A stretch of DNA of 44,683 nucleotides, taken from positions 1 to 44,683 of the forward strand of contig JAEUHU010000422.1 in assembly GCA_016793305.1 (NCBI GenBank), read 5' to 3'. Positions within the stretch are counted from its first letter, which is position 1, and each line of letters starts with the position of its first letter. The translations under genes and the position numbers were made by a program. This stretch comes from Planctomycetota bacterium. GTDB lineage: Bacteria; Planctomycetota; UBA1135; UBA2386. A model generated the notes under the pieces. That model did no database searches, was not told where the DNA came from, and was given only the letters and a program-made list of their open reading frames with translations. Shown here one piece after another: positions 16,778-26,360 of this stretch.

Positions 16778-18118
16778 GTGGCCACCGAAACCCCCGTCGT
16801 CGTGACGCCGTCCCGGCTGCAGCGCACGGTCAAGGCGCCGGTCGAGTACCGCGGCACCGGCCTGCACTCGGGCAAGGAGATCCGGCTGGTCGTGCGTCCG
16901 GCCGAAGCCGGCACGGGTGTGCTGTTCGTGCGCACCGACCTCGAGGAGCACCCGGCGGTGCGCGCGCACGGCAACCACATGAAGGCCCGGCAGCGCCGCA
17001 CCTGCATCCAGGATGGTCGCGCCGAGGTCTACACGTGCGAGCACCTGCTGGCGGCGATGTACGCACTCGGCATCGACAACGCGACCGTCGAGATCGATGG
17101 CGAGGAAGTGCCCGGGCTCGATGGCGCGGCGCTGGAGTTCTTCCGTGCGCTGCGCGAGGCCGGCACCGTCGAGACGCGGGCGCCGCGACCGGGCTACGCC
17201 GTCAAGTCGCCGATCTACGTGCGCGAAGGCTCGGCGAGCATCGTGGCGCTGCCGGGCACCGGCAAGCTGACCATCGAGTACCACCTCGACTACCAGCCGA
17301 AGAACGGCACGTCGCCCGGTGCCAAGCAGATCGTCGCGTTCGAGCTGACGCCCGACAACTTCGAGCGCGAGATCGCCCCGGCGCGCACGTTCGTGATGGA
17401 GCACGAGGTCGAGGCGCTGCGCGCCGCCGGCCTCGGCAAGGGCGCCACGCCGCAGAACACGCTGGTGATGGGGCCGAACGGTCCGCAGGCCAATACGCTG
17501 CGCTGGGACGACGAGCTGGCGCGCCACAAGATCCTCGACCTGATCGGCGACATCGCCAACTGCGGGCTCGACCTCGACGCGCACATCATCGCGACGCGTT
17601 CGGGCCACGGCCTCAACATGGCGCTGGTGCAGCGCATGCTCGAAGAGCGCGAGCGCGAGCAGGAGCAGGGCGAGGGGCCGACCGAGACCGGCCTCGACAT
17701 CCGGCAGATTCTCAAGCTGCTGCCGCACCGCTACCCGTTCCTGTTGATCGACCGCGTGGTCGAGCTCGACGGCTTCCAGCGTGCGGTGGCGATCAAGAAC
17801 GTCACCATCAACGAGCCGTTCTTCCAGGGGCACTGGCCCGAGCAGCCGATCATGCCGGGCGTGCTGCAGCTCGAGGCGATGGCGCAGCTGGCCGGCGTGC
17901 TGCTGCTGCGCAAGCTCGAGAACACCGGCAAGCTGGCGGTGCTGTGGAGCATCGACAAGGTGAAGCTGCGTGGGGCGGTGGTGCCGGGCGACCAGCTGCG
18001 CATCGAGGTCGAGACCCTGCGCGCGAAGCCCCAGCTCGGCCATGTGCGCGCGCGCGCCAAGGTCGCCGGGCGGCTCGTCGCCGAGGCCGAGTTGAAGTTC
18101 ACCCTGCTCGATTCCTGA
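16778..18118 (+). CDS. lpxC/fabZ: Bifunctional LpxC-FabZ (lipid A deacetylase / hydroxyacyl-ACP dehydratase)
   Basis: 446 residues. The N-terminal ~300 are LpxC, which deacetylates UDP-3-O-acyl-GlcNAc in the first committed lipid A step: GTGLHSGKEI, the zinc His in CEHLLAAMYALG, and RHKILDLIGDIANCG with the other zinc ligands. The C-terminal ~140 are FabZ, the 3-hydroxyacyl-ACP dehydratase: LLPHRYPFLLIDRV and the active-site helix GHWPEQPIMPGVLQLEAMAQ. A Glu/Arg-rich linker joins the halves. The same fusion is known in Bacteroidetes and some planctomycetes. Start GTG 16778 with AAGGAGG about 14 nt upstream. Confidence 0.96.
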   Translation: MATETPVVVTPSRLQRTVKAPVEYRGTGLHSGKEIRLVVRPAEAGTGVLFVRTDLEEHPAVRAHGNHMKARQRRTCIQDGRAEVYTCEHLLAAMYALGIDNATVEIDGEEVPGLDGAALEFFRALREAGTVETRAPRPGYAVKSPIYVREGSASIVALPGTGKLTIEYHLDYQPKNGTSPGAKQIVAFELTPDNFEREIAPARTFVMEHEVEALRAAGLGKGATPQNTLVMGPNGPQANTLRWDDELARHKILDLIGDIANCGLDLDAHIIATRSGHGLNMALVQRMLEEREREQEQGEGPTETGLDIRQILKLLPHRYPFLLIDRVVELDGFQRAVAIKNVTINEPFFQGHWPEQPIMPGVLQLEAMAQLAGVLLLRKLENTGKLAVLWSIDKVKLRGAVVPGDQLRIEVETLRAKPQLGHVRARAKVAGRLVAEAELKFTLLDS

Positions 18119-18128
18119 GTCCGCCGCC

Positions 18129-19160
18129 ATGACGAAGTCGAGTGGAGGAACGGGGCCTGGCGGCAAGGTCCGTATCGCCGTGGTCGGCGTCGGCCACCTG
18201 GGCAAGCACCACGCCCGGCTGCTGAAAGGCCTCGACTGCGAGCTGGTCGGCGTCGCCGATCCGACCGAAGCGGCGCGGGCCCACGCGACCGCGACCTTCG
18301 GCGTGCCCGCCTACGCCGACCACCGCGAGCTGCTCGGCAAGGTCGACGCGGTGTCGGTGGTGGTGCCGACGAAGCTGCACCGCGAGGTCGCGACCTGCTT
18401 CCTCGAACACGGCGTCGACGTGCTGGTCGAGAAGCCGATCGCGCGTACCAGCCAGGACGGCCAGGCGCTGGTCGAACTGGCGCAGCGGCACGGGCGCGTG
18501 CTGCAGGTCGGCCACGTCGAGCGCTTCAACCCGACGTTGCGCGGCATCGCCTCGATCGGCCAGAGTGCGCGCTACATCGAGTCGCACCGGCTGGCGCCGT
18601 TCTCGTTCCGCAGCACGGACATCGGTGTGGTGCTCGACCTGATGATCCACGACCTCGACCTGGTGCTGGCGCTGGTGCGCAGCAAGATCGTCTCGGTCGA
18701 AGCGTTCGGCGGCGCGGTGTTCACGCCGGCCGAGGACATGGCGTCGGCGATCATCAAGTTCGAGAACGGGGCCGTCGCCCACCTGACCGCCAACCGCGTG
18801 GCGCTGAAGCCGATGCGCAAGATGCGCGTGTTCAGCAAGGAGGGCTACGCCAGCCTCGACTTCCAGACCGCGCAGGGCATGGTCGTGAAGAAGGCGCCGG
18901 GCTGGGACTTCGAGAAGCTCGACGTCGAGCGCCTCGACCGCGCGCAGATGGGTGACCTGTGGAAGTTCGTGTTCGACGGCCTGCTGCAGGTCGAGAACAT
19001 GCAGCTCGACAGTGGCAATCCGCTGCAGGAGGAGCTCGCCGACTTCCTGCGCTGCGTGCGCGAGCGCGGCCGACCGATCGTCAGCGGTGAGGACGGCGTC
19101 GCCGCCGTCGCCGCCGCCGAGATGGTGCTCGCTGCGATCCAGAAGAACCGCTGGCAGTGA
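18129..19160 (+). CDS. Gfo/Idh/MocA-family NAD(P)-dependent oxidoreductase
   Basis: 343 residues. N-terminal Rossmann fold: VRIAVVGVGHLGKHHARLL and the family motif VEKPIARTSQ (EKP). The active-site region is VGHVERFNPTLRG, with DLMIHDLDLVLAL carrying the catalytic His. It starts 10 nt after lpxC/fabZ, so it is in the same operon. Gfo/Idh proteins beside lipid A genes are often UDP-sugar 3-dehydrogenases (GnnA type, giving 2,3-diamino sugars). That role is plausible but unproven, because no GnnB-like aminotransferase or lpxA is present here. The last five codons form the first unit of a 20-nt tandem repeat. Confidence 0.88.
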   Translation: MTKSSGGTGPGGKVRIAVVGVGHLGKHHARLLKGLDCELVGVADPTEAARAHATATFGVPAYADHRELLGKVDAVSVVVPTKLHREVATCFLEHGVDVLVEKPIARTSQDGQALVELAQRHGRVLQVGHVERFNPTLRGIASIGQSARYIESHRLAPFSFRSTDIGVVLDLMIHDLDLVLALVRSKIVSVEAFGGAVFTPAEDMASAIIKFENGAVAHLTANRVALKPMRKMRVFSKEGYASLDFQTAQGMVVKKAPGWDFEKLDVERLDRAQMGDLWKFVFDGLLQVENMQLDSGNPLQEELADFLRCVRERGRPIVSGEDGVAAVAAAEMVLAAIQKNRWQ

Positions 19161-19243
19161 GGTCGCGCCGCTGGCCGTGACTCCGTGCCGCTGGCCGTGA
19201 TTCCGCGCCGCTGGCCATGATTCCCCACCGCCGGCCGCGACTT
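19144..19243 (+). repeat. Five imperfect 20-nt tandem repeats crossing the stop codon
   Basis: Units start at 19144, 19164, 19184, 19204 and 19224. Units 2-4 are nearly identical (CGCGCCGCTGGCCGTGACTC type); the first and last are more diverged. The first unit contains the TGA stop of the Gfo/Idh gene. There are no spacers, so it is not CRISPR. Since 20 is not a multiple of 3, the units cannot be a coding repeat. Confidence 0.85.
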
Positions 19244-19269
19244 CGTGCTGGGGCGAGGTCTCGCCGTGG

Positions 19270-19277
19270 GCTATGGT
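19270..19277 (+). promoter_or_regulatory. Candidate -10 region of the 19284-19515 RNA
   Basis: GCTATGGT, followed by TC rather than GC, is close to the GCTANNGTGC motif. It lies about 12 nt before the base of the long RNA rod. Confidence 0.4.
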
Positions 19278-19283
19278 TCTGCG

Positions 19284-19515
19284 CCTCCTTCGGGAAGCTC
19301 CGCTCTGCAGTGTCCGCGCTTGCACGCGGGCCAAGAAGTTGAACCGATGACCATTCCCCGGGTTCCGACCTCAGGGGCGGGGTGGGAAGGGAGACGCTCT
19401 GGTTCGCCGGGGCGCCTGCCCCTCCCCGAACGCTCCGGGGGGAGCCCACCTGAGCCAAAGGGTTCAACTCGGCCACCGTCGACGGCACAGGTGGAGCGGA
19501 GCCTCTCGATTTCTC
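19284..19515 (+). ncRNA. Candidate ~225-nt rod-shaped RNA, possibly 6S-like
   Basis: No credible protein lies here, but nearly the whole stretch folds into one nested rod. From the base: 19290-19305 with 19494-19509 (15 of 16 positions pair); 19308-19315 with 19484-19491 (interrupted); 19329-19332 with 19471-19474; 19337-19345 with 19461-19469 (9 of 9); 19370-19375 with 19449-19454; 19383-19386 with 19445-19448; 19390-19393 with 19433-19436; 19402-19406 with 19427-19431; 19409-19413 with 19418-19422. A large asymmetric loop (24 nt against 6 nt) lies mid-rod at 19346-19369/19455-19460. G-U pairs in the lower helices favour the plus strand. A TTTCTCCC tail follows. A long rod with a central loop is the architecture of 6S RNA, but no diagnostic sequence confirms it. 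The rest of the 19161-19644 gap holds the tandem repeats and a promoter-like box. Confidence 0.5.
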
Positions 19516-19525
19516 CCGCGGTCGC

Positions 19526-19535
19526 GCTACGGTGC
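19526..19535 (+). promoter_or_regulatory. Candidate -10 region for the L,D-transpeptidase gene (GCTANNGTGC motif)
   Basis: GCTACGGTGC, 109 nt before ATG 19645, directly after the RNA candidate. Confidence 0.45.
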
Positions 19536-19644
19536 GGTCTGGTGAGCGCCCCGGCGAACGGCGTCGACGCTCCCGGCGATGCGTGCGACTCCCGGTCAGG
19601 GGTCGTTCGGCGGTATGCCGCCCGGTGCGGCAGCGGAGGTGGAC

Positions 19645-20895
19645 ATGCGTGCATTCGTATTGGGACTGTTGGTCGCGGCGTTGGCCTGGTGGTGGTTCGA
19701 CGGCGGCGCCGGTGCCGGCGCCAGCCAGGCCCAGGACGGCGTTCCGGTGGCTCCCTCTTCAGGGCAGCCCCCTGCGGCTCCGGCGGCGAACGTGGGGGCG
19801 GGCGGCCCGCCGGCCCTCGACGCGATGAACCTGCCGCCGGCCCAGGTCGCGAGCCATGCTCCTACCGAGGCGCCGAGCCGTGCCACGGACACAGCCCAGC
19901 TGCCCGCCGAGGACCTCGAGGCCCTGTTGGCGCGCCTGCAGCAGCGCGACGGTGCATCGATCTCGCTGGCGTTCGCGTGGCTGTCGACCTCGCTCGGTGG
20001 TTCGCCGCGCGAACGGCTGGCTGCAGCCCTGCGCCCCGCCGACGACCAGCGGCCGCTGTCGGAACAATGGCCGCAGCTGCTCGCGGCACTCGGCACCAAC
20101 AACGCGTTCCTGCACAGTGCCGAAGGCCGGGCGCTGGCGACCAAGGCGGCCCAGGCGGCGTTCGCGCTGCCCGACGCCGACGCGGTGGCTGCCGCTACGC
20201 AGCTGCTGACGCTGATGCTGCGCGGCCGCATCACCAAGGCGGACGCGCAGGCGCGCGCGTTCGTCGACGAGGTCTACAAGCTGCACCGCGTGCGCGTCGA
20301 TCGCTGGCTGTGCGATCCGGGCAACATCGCCGGCTCGCGCAGCTACACGGTCGCGCGCGGCGACTCCTTGGCGCGCATCGCGCAGCGCTTCCGCAAGGAA
20401 GGCCTGCAGGTCGAGGACGGCACGCTGGCGGTGCTGAACCGCATCCACAACCCGAACAACCTGCAGGTCGGCCAGAAGATCAAGGTGCCGGCGAGCCCGA
20501 TCGTCGGGGTGCTCGAGAAACGCAGCTTCGGCTTCGCGATCTACGTCGGCGAGCACCTGCTGCGGCTCTACTGGGTCGGCCACGGCGCCGAGGACCACAC
20601 GCCGCTGGTCGAGTTCACCGTCGGCGAGAAGCAGCCGCAGCCGCCGTGGACCGCACCCGACGGGCACGTCTATGCCTACGGGCACCCGAAGAACATCCTC
20701 GGCGAGTACTTCATCAAGTTCCTGCACGACACCTACACCGGCTTCGGCGCGCACGGCACGACGCTGCCCGAGACCGTCTGCACGATGTCGTCGGCGGGCT
20801 GCATCCGCATGCTCGACGCCGACATCGCCGAGCTGTTCAAGATCCTGCCGCGCGGCGCCAAGGTGGTGATCCGCGCCAGCGAGTCGATCCGGTGA
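19645..20895 (+). CDS. LysM and YkuD L,D-transpeptidase (exported)
   Basis: 416 residues. An N-terminal membrane anchor or uncleaved signal (FVLGLLVAALAWWWFDG) is followed by a Pro/Ala-rich linker and a helical region. Next come a LysM domain (about 233-282: SYTVARGDSLARIAQRF...LNRIHNPNNLQVGQKIKVP) and a C-terminal YkuD domain with the catalytic motif HGTTLPETVCTMSSAGCIRM (nucleophile Cys at about 384). LysM binds peptidoglycan and YkuD makes 3-3 cross-links or attaches proteins to it. It therefore points to a peptidoglycan wall in this organism. Start ATG 19645 is set by GGAGGTGG seven bases upstream; an in-frame ATG at 19579 lacks such a site. Confidence 0.92.
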   Translation: MRAFVLGLLVAALAWWWFDGGAGAGASQAQDGVPVAPSSGQPPAAPAANVGAGGPPALDAMNLPPAQVASHAPTEAPSRATDTAQLPAEDLEALLARLQQRDGASISLAFAWLSTSLGGSPRERLAAALRPADDQRPLSEQWPQLLAALGTNNAFLHSAEGRALATKAAQAAFALPDADAVAAATQLLTLMLRGRITKADAQARAFVDEVYKLHRVRVDRWLCDPGNIAGSRSYTVARGDSLARIAQRFRKEGLQVEDGTLAVLNRIHNPNNLQVGQKIKVPASPIVGVLEKRSFGFAIYVGEHLLRLYWVGHGAEDHTPLVEFTVGEKQPQPPWTAPDGHVYAYGHPKNILGEYFIKFLHDTYTGFGAHGTTLPETVCTMSSAGCIRMLDADIAELFKILPRGAKVVIRASESIR

Positions 20896-20914
20896 CCTCG
20901 TGGGCGCAGCGCCA

Positions 20915-20945
20915 GAGCGCGCGGCCGTAGGTGGCATGCGCGCTC
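20915..20945 (+). terminator. Bidirectional hairpin between convergent genes
   Basis: GAGCGCGC (20915-20922) and GCGCGCTC (20938-20945) form a perfect 8-bp stem with a 15-nt loop. It lies 20 nt after the plus-strand stop at 20895 and 7 nt before the minus-strand stop at 20952. No T-run is present. Confidence 0.5.
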
Positions 20946-20951
20946 CCGCCG

Positions 20952-21605
20952 TCACGGCAGCTGGCGCACGTCGTCGACCTTCCAGCTGCGCGTGAGTCCC
21001 GCGAACTCGATCGCGTCGGCACTGAGTTCGTCGACCCCTTCGTGGTGCACACGCAGGGGCTTGATCACGAGGCGCGTGGTGTCGACGTCGTCGGTCGGCT
21101 CGGTGGTCAGGAAGCCTGTGAGCGACTCGACCCGTTTCGTCTCGGTGCCCGGTGGGAACGGCTCCTGGCCTTCGACCCGTGGCCGCTCGTAGCGCACCAT
21201 CCACGCGTCCTGGCGCACCAGCTGCACCTCGAACCGGTGCCCCTCGACGTCGATCTGCAGCACGGCGCGGCCGGGGCTCGGGCGGGTCGCGTTCGGCACC
21301 GTGGCGTAGCCCGCGACGTGCAGGCCGGGGTTCTGCTCGCGGAACCGTTCCCAGGCCACGTTGACCGCCATCAGGTCGATGCCCAGCCGCTGGCGGTAGC
21401 CGTCCGACAGGCTCAGGTAGAGCACGTCCGGGTCGTCGCGGCGCAGCGCCTCGAGGAAGGTCCGCACGGCGCTCTCCGGCGCGTCGAATTCCACCGAGAC
21501 CCATGGGGTCTTGTCGGGACCACAGAAGAAGCGGGCGAACGAGCAGCAGCCGCCGCTCGGCAGCAGCGCGCACAACCAGAGGGCCGGCAGGACCGATCGC
21601 GGCAT
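20952..21605 (-). CDS. Predicted lipoprotein, NTF2-like fold possible
   Basis: 217 residues. The signal peptide MPRSVLPALWLCALLPSGGCC contains a lipobox-like SGGC, with a Cys-rich start to the mature part (CCSFARFFCGPD). The segment AVRTFLEALRRDDPDVLYLSLS followed by mixed strands (AVLQIDVEGHRFEVQLV, WMVRYERPRV) resembles the layout of small NTF2-like/SnoaL domains, but no motif proves this. The function is unknown. Start ATG 21605; the frame stays open far upstream but has no signal peptide there. It faces the L,D-transpeptidase gene across a hairpin and diverges from the DUF1573-like gene. Confidence 0.75.
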   Translation of the reverse strand: MPRSVLPALWLCALLPSGGCCSFARFFCGPDKTPWVSVEFDAPESAVRTFLEALRRDDPDVLYLSLSDGYRQRLGIDLMAVNVAWERFREQNPGLHVAGYATVPNATRPSPGRAVLQIDVEGHRFEVQLVRQDAWMVRYERPRVEGQEPFPPGTETKRVESLTGFLTTEPTDDVDTTRLVIKPLRVHHEGVDELSADAIEFAGLTRSWKVDDVRQLP

Positions 21606-21701
21606 CGCCCCATGGTGCGGGGACGATGCGGCGAATCCAAGGGCACGCCTCGGAGCGGGGCGGGTGCGGGACCCGAGCGGGAGTTTTTGGTGCTGCCGGG
21701 G

Positions 21702-21711
21702 GCTATAGTGC
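21702..21711 (+). promoter_or_regulatory. Candidate -10 region for the DUF1573-like gene (GCTANNGTGC motif)
   Basis: GCTATAGTGC, with TATAGT the best sigma-70 -10 in the window. It ends 35 nt before ATG 21747. A TTTTTGG stretch lies upstream but at a poor -35 distance. Confidence 0.6.
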
Positions 21712-21746
21712 CTCGCCCGAACTTCGCCCCTGCCGCGAGTCCCATC

Positions 21747-22925
21747 ATGAATCATCGTCTGGTCGGTCTGCTGTTCACGGTCCTCGTCGCTCCGGCCATG
21801 GTGGCCACGCCCCTGGTCGCCCAGGAAGTCAAGCCGGCCCCGGCGGGCCCGGCTGGCGGTACACCGGTCGCGCCGCAGCCCATGCCGGTCGCTGGCGGCA
21901 ACAGCTGGTTCCCGGAGACCCACAAGGACCTCGGCACCTTCTTCGGGCAGGGCGAAGGGGTCGGCGTGTTCAAGTTCAAGAACCCGAGCGGCAAGGTCGT
22001 CAACTGGCGGGCGGTCACCACCAGCTGCCAGTGCACCCACGCCTATGTGCGGATGGGCGACCGGTTGTACGAGATCACCGGCAAGCCGAACCCCGGGCAG
22101 CTGATGCGCATCACCAAGACGCCTGGCCAGCCCGATCAGTCCGAGCGCGTCCAGCAGATCGCCTTCGAGCCGGGCGTGGAAGGCGAGGTCGAGGTGCACA
22201 TCGACATGAACGGGGTCACGACCGCCAAGCAGGCGAGCCTCGACATCCACACCGACGACCAGGCGATGTCGCACATGCGGCTGACCTTCCATGCACTCGG
22301 CGCGCAGCTGTTCACGGTCACGCCGCCGGAGGTCAACCTGAACAAGATGGCCTACTCGGAGACCCGCGAGTTCGAGGTCGTCGTTACCGCACCCCGCCAC
22401 CCGGGGTTCAAGATCACCAGCATGGACAAGGCTCCGGCCTTCGACGTCACCTGGGAACGCGCCGGCGACGGAAACTCCTGGCTGATCAAGGGCAAGTACG
22501 GTCCGGTCGCCAGCGATGCGGTCGGCGGCGGCCAGCTGAAGTTCTACACCGATGCCGATCTCGCCGGGGCCCCGGCGTCGTTCACGGTGCGCGTCCTGGC
22601 GATGGTGACCGGGCCGCTGGAGGTCACGCCAGGCGGCTTCTTGACCCTCGGCCTCGTGCGCCTCGGCCAAGGCGCCAAGCGCGAGGTCACCTTCGAGGCG
22701 ACCGACGGCCGCAAGATCGAGGCGACCAGCATCAAGTTCGAGAAGACCACTCTGTCGACCGACTTCCTGTCGGCCACCAGCCGCCACGACGGCAACAAGC
22801 TGATCGTCGAGCTGACCATCGCCAACAACGTCCCGAAGGGGCTGGTGAAGGGCGAGCTGGTGATCGAGCTCGACCACCCGCAGATCCGGGAGAAGCGGAT
22901 CATGTTCAACGGCTTCGTCCGCTGA
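21747..22925 (+). CDS. Exported DUF1573-like protein
   Basis: 392 residues. Signal peptide (MNHRLVGLLFTVLVAPAMVATPLVAQ), a Pro-rich linker, then three Ig-like beta domains. The first contains FKFKNPSGKVVNWRAVTTSC followed by QCTHA, matching the DUF1573 pattern (strand, then sCgCt), a domain abundant in planctomycete and Bacteroidetes envelope proteins. The others follow as VTPPEVNLNKMAYSETREFEV and VTPGGFLTLGLVRLGQGAKR. No catalytic residues are seen; a structural or adhesive envelope role is likely. Start ATG 21747. Its stop codon lies within the left arm of palindromic element copy B. Confidence 0.82.
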   Translation: MNHRLVGLLFTVLVAPAMVATPLVAQEVKPAPAGPAGGTPVAPQPMPVAGGNSWFPETHKDLGTFFGQGEGVGVFKFKNPSGKVVNWRAVTTSCQCTHAYVRMGDRLYEITGKPNPGQLMRITKTPGQPDQSERVQQIAFEPGVEGEVEVHIDMNGVTTAKQASLDIHTDDQAMSHMRLTFHALGAQLFTVTPPEVNLNKMAYSETREFEVVVTAPRHPGFKITSMDKAPAFDVTWERAGDGNSWLIKGKYGPVASDAVGGGQLKFYTDADLAGAPASFTVRVLAMVTGPLEVTPGGFLTLGLVRLGQGAKREVTFEATDGRKIEATSIKFEKTTLSTDFLSATSRHDGNKLIVELTIANNVPKGLVKGELVIELDHPQIREKRIMFNGFVR

Positions 22926-22978
22926 ACCTGCTCGCCCGCCCGGCGACCCGGCTCAGGATCACCGGAACGCCGCGACGC
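22922..22978. repeat. Dispersed palindromic element, copy B (possible terminator)
   Basis: The left arm 22922-22937 matches copy A at 13 of 16 positions and carries the TGA stop of the DUF1573-like gene. The right arm 22941-22956 matches at 15 of 16. An 11-nt spacer and GCCGCGACGCG (22968-22978) follow as in copy A. The hairpin still forms, with three mismatches. The following gap to 23160 shows nothing else but a promoter-like box. Confidence 0.6.
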
Positions 22979-23123
22979 GCCAGATCGACCGCACGGAGGC
23001 TCGCGACCCGGATGGGTGGCGGGCCTCTTCTCGTTCCCGCTCGCGGTGCCGGCTGCGGTCGAGCCTCCCTGGCCGCACTGCTGAGCATTCGCCGGGCGGG
23101 TCGAGCGCGTCTGCCGGCGGCGG

Positions 23124-23133
23124 GGTATGGTCC
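23124..23133 (+). promoter_or_regulatory. Possible -10 region for the GCS2-CBS gene
   Basis: GGTATGGTCC, 27 nt before ATG 23161; a near match to the GCTANNGTGC motif. Confidence 0.4.
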
Positions 23134-23160
23134 GCGCCAGTTTCCGACCTCCTCTCGAGC

Positions 23161-25089
<1,929 letters not shown>

Positions 25090-25100
25090 CGAGACCACCG

Positions 25101-26315
25101 GTGGCCTCGGATCCGCACGGCGACCTTCGTTCTCGCGACGAGGTTCGCCGCGAGCTCGGCACCTGGGACCACGGTCGACCGGGCCCGACCGTGCTGGTGA
25201 TGGCCGGCGTGCACGGCAACGAGCCAGCCGGCATCACCGCGGTGCAGCGGGTGCTTCTGCACCTGCAGGAGCACGAACTGCCGATCGCCGGGCGGCTGTG
25301 CGCCTTCGCCGGCAACCTCGGCGCGCTCGGCAAGGGGGTGCGCTTCCAGACCCGCGATCTGAACCGCGGCTGGGGCGAAGCGGCGATCGCCGCCTTGCGG
25401 CAACGAGCGGCGGCGGCAGCGAACGCAGAGGCGACGGCAGGCACCGAGCTCCTCTCGCCCGAGGACCGCGAGCAGCTCGAGCTGCTGGACCGTTTCGAGC
25501 AGGTGTTGCGCACGGCGTCCGGTCCGGTGGTGTTCGTCGACCTGCACAGCAGCAGCGCCCCGGGGGCGCCGTTCCTGTGCCTCGCCGACACGATCGACAA
25601 CCGCCGCGTGGGGCTCGCCACCGGGGTGCCGATCATCCTCGGCATCGAGGAGACCATCGACGGGGCGGCGCTCGAGTGGTTCGCGCACCGCGGCGTGGTC
25701 GGGCTCGCCGCCGAAGGGGGGCAGCACTCGCACCCGGACACGGTGGGCAACCACGAAGCGATGCTGTGGCTCTTGCTCGAACGGGTCGGACTGCTGCGTC
25801 CCGGCCAGGTCGACCTCGCCCCGCATCGGGCGCACCTGGCGCGCACGACCGGGGGCGTGCCCGGCATCGTCGAGATCGTGCACCGGCACGCGATCGTGCC
25901 GGCGGACCGGTTCGTGATGGCGCCCGGCTTCACGAACTTCGCGCCTGCCGCGAAGGGCACGCTGCTGGCGCACGATGCGCGCGGCGAGATCCGCGCGCCG
26001 TACGACTGCCGTGTGCTGCTGCCGCTCTACCAGGCGCTCGGCGACGACGGCTACTTCCTGGCCCGGCCGGTGCGCGCGTTCTGGCTGCACCTCGCCCGCT
26101 GGCTGCGGGCCTGCAGGCTGCACGTGGTGCTGCCGCTGTTGCCCGGCGTGCGGCGCGATCCGGACGATCCGGACACACTGCTGGCCGACCGGCGCGTCGC
26201 GCGCTGGTTCACCACCGAGATCTTCCACCTGCTCGGCTTCCGCCGCGAACGGGTGCGCGGCGAACGGCTGGCGTTCTCGCGGCGTCGTTCGCGGCCGGAG
26301 AACGCGCGGCTCTGA
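25101..26315 (+). CDS. AstE/aspartoacylase-family zinc deacylase
   Basis: 404 residues, M14-like zinc enzyme of the succinylglutamate desuccinylase/aspartoacylase group. Zinc site: GVHGNEPAGI (His and Glu), DLNRGW as substrate/Arg motif, and VDLHSSS with the third ligand. The later AAEGGQHSHPDTVGNHEA follows the family pattern. It should cut an amide bond of an N-acyl amino acid; the substrate is unknown. Start GTG 25101, 11 nt after the GCS2-CBS stop, so the pair is probably co-transcribed, perhaps making and breaking related amide bonds. An Arg-rich C-terminal extension (RRERVRGERLAFSRRRSR) is unusual. Confidence 0.85.
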   Translation: MASDPHGDLRSRDEVRRELGTWDHGRPGPTVLVMAGVHGNEPAGITAVQRVLLHLQEHELPIAGRLCAFAGNLGALGKGVRFQTRDLNRGWGEAAIAALRQRAAAAANAEATAGTELLSPEDREQLELLDRFEQVLRTASGPVVFVDLHSSSAPGAPFLCLADTIDNRRVGLATGVPIILGIEETIDGAALEWFAHRGVVGLAAEGGQHSHPDTVGNHEAMLWLLLERVGLLRPGQVDLAPHRAHLARTTGGVPGIVEIVHRHAIVPADRFVMAPGFTNFAPAAKGTLLAHDARGEIRAPYDCRVLLPLYQALGDDGYFLARPVRAFWLHLARWLRACRLHVVLPLLPGVRRDPDDPDTLLADRRVARWFTTEIFHLLGFRRERVRGERLAFSRRRSRPENARL

Positions 26316-26342
26316 CCGCCGCGGGCTCGGCGCGTCCGCCCA

Positions 26343-26360
26343 GCTCAGGCGTGGCTGAGC
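26343..26360. terminator. Short hairpin at convergent stops
   Basis: GCTCAG (26343-26348) and CTGAGC (26355-26360) pair perfectly with a 6-nt loop and include the stop codon of the tryptophan dioxygenase gene. It lies 27 nt beyond the opposing stop at 26315. There is no T-run. Confidence 0.35.

Noticed and set aside
19144..19243. CRISPR array
   Set aside because: Repeats are directly tandem with no unique spacers and no cas genes nearby.
19337..19469. Miniature transposable element with 9-bp terminal inverted repeats
   Set aside because: The inverted repeats are only one of several nested helices extending well outside them, and no target-site duplication is visible, so an RNA fold explains it better.
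19461..19470. GGTTCAACTC resembling a tRNA T-loop
   Set aside because: The flanking bases cannot form a T-stem and no acceptor or anticodon arm exists; it pairs instead within the long RNA rod.
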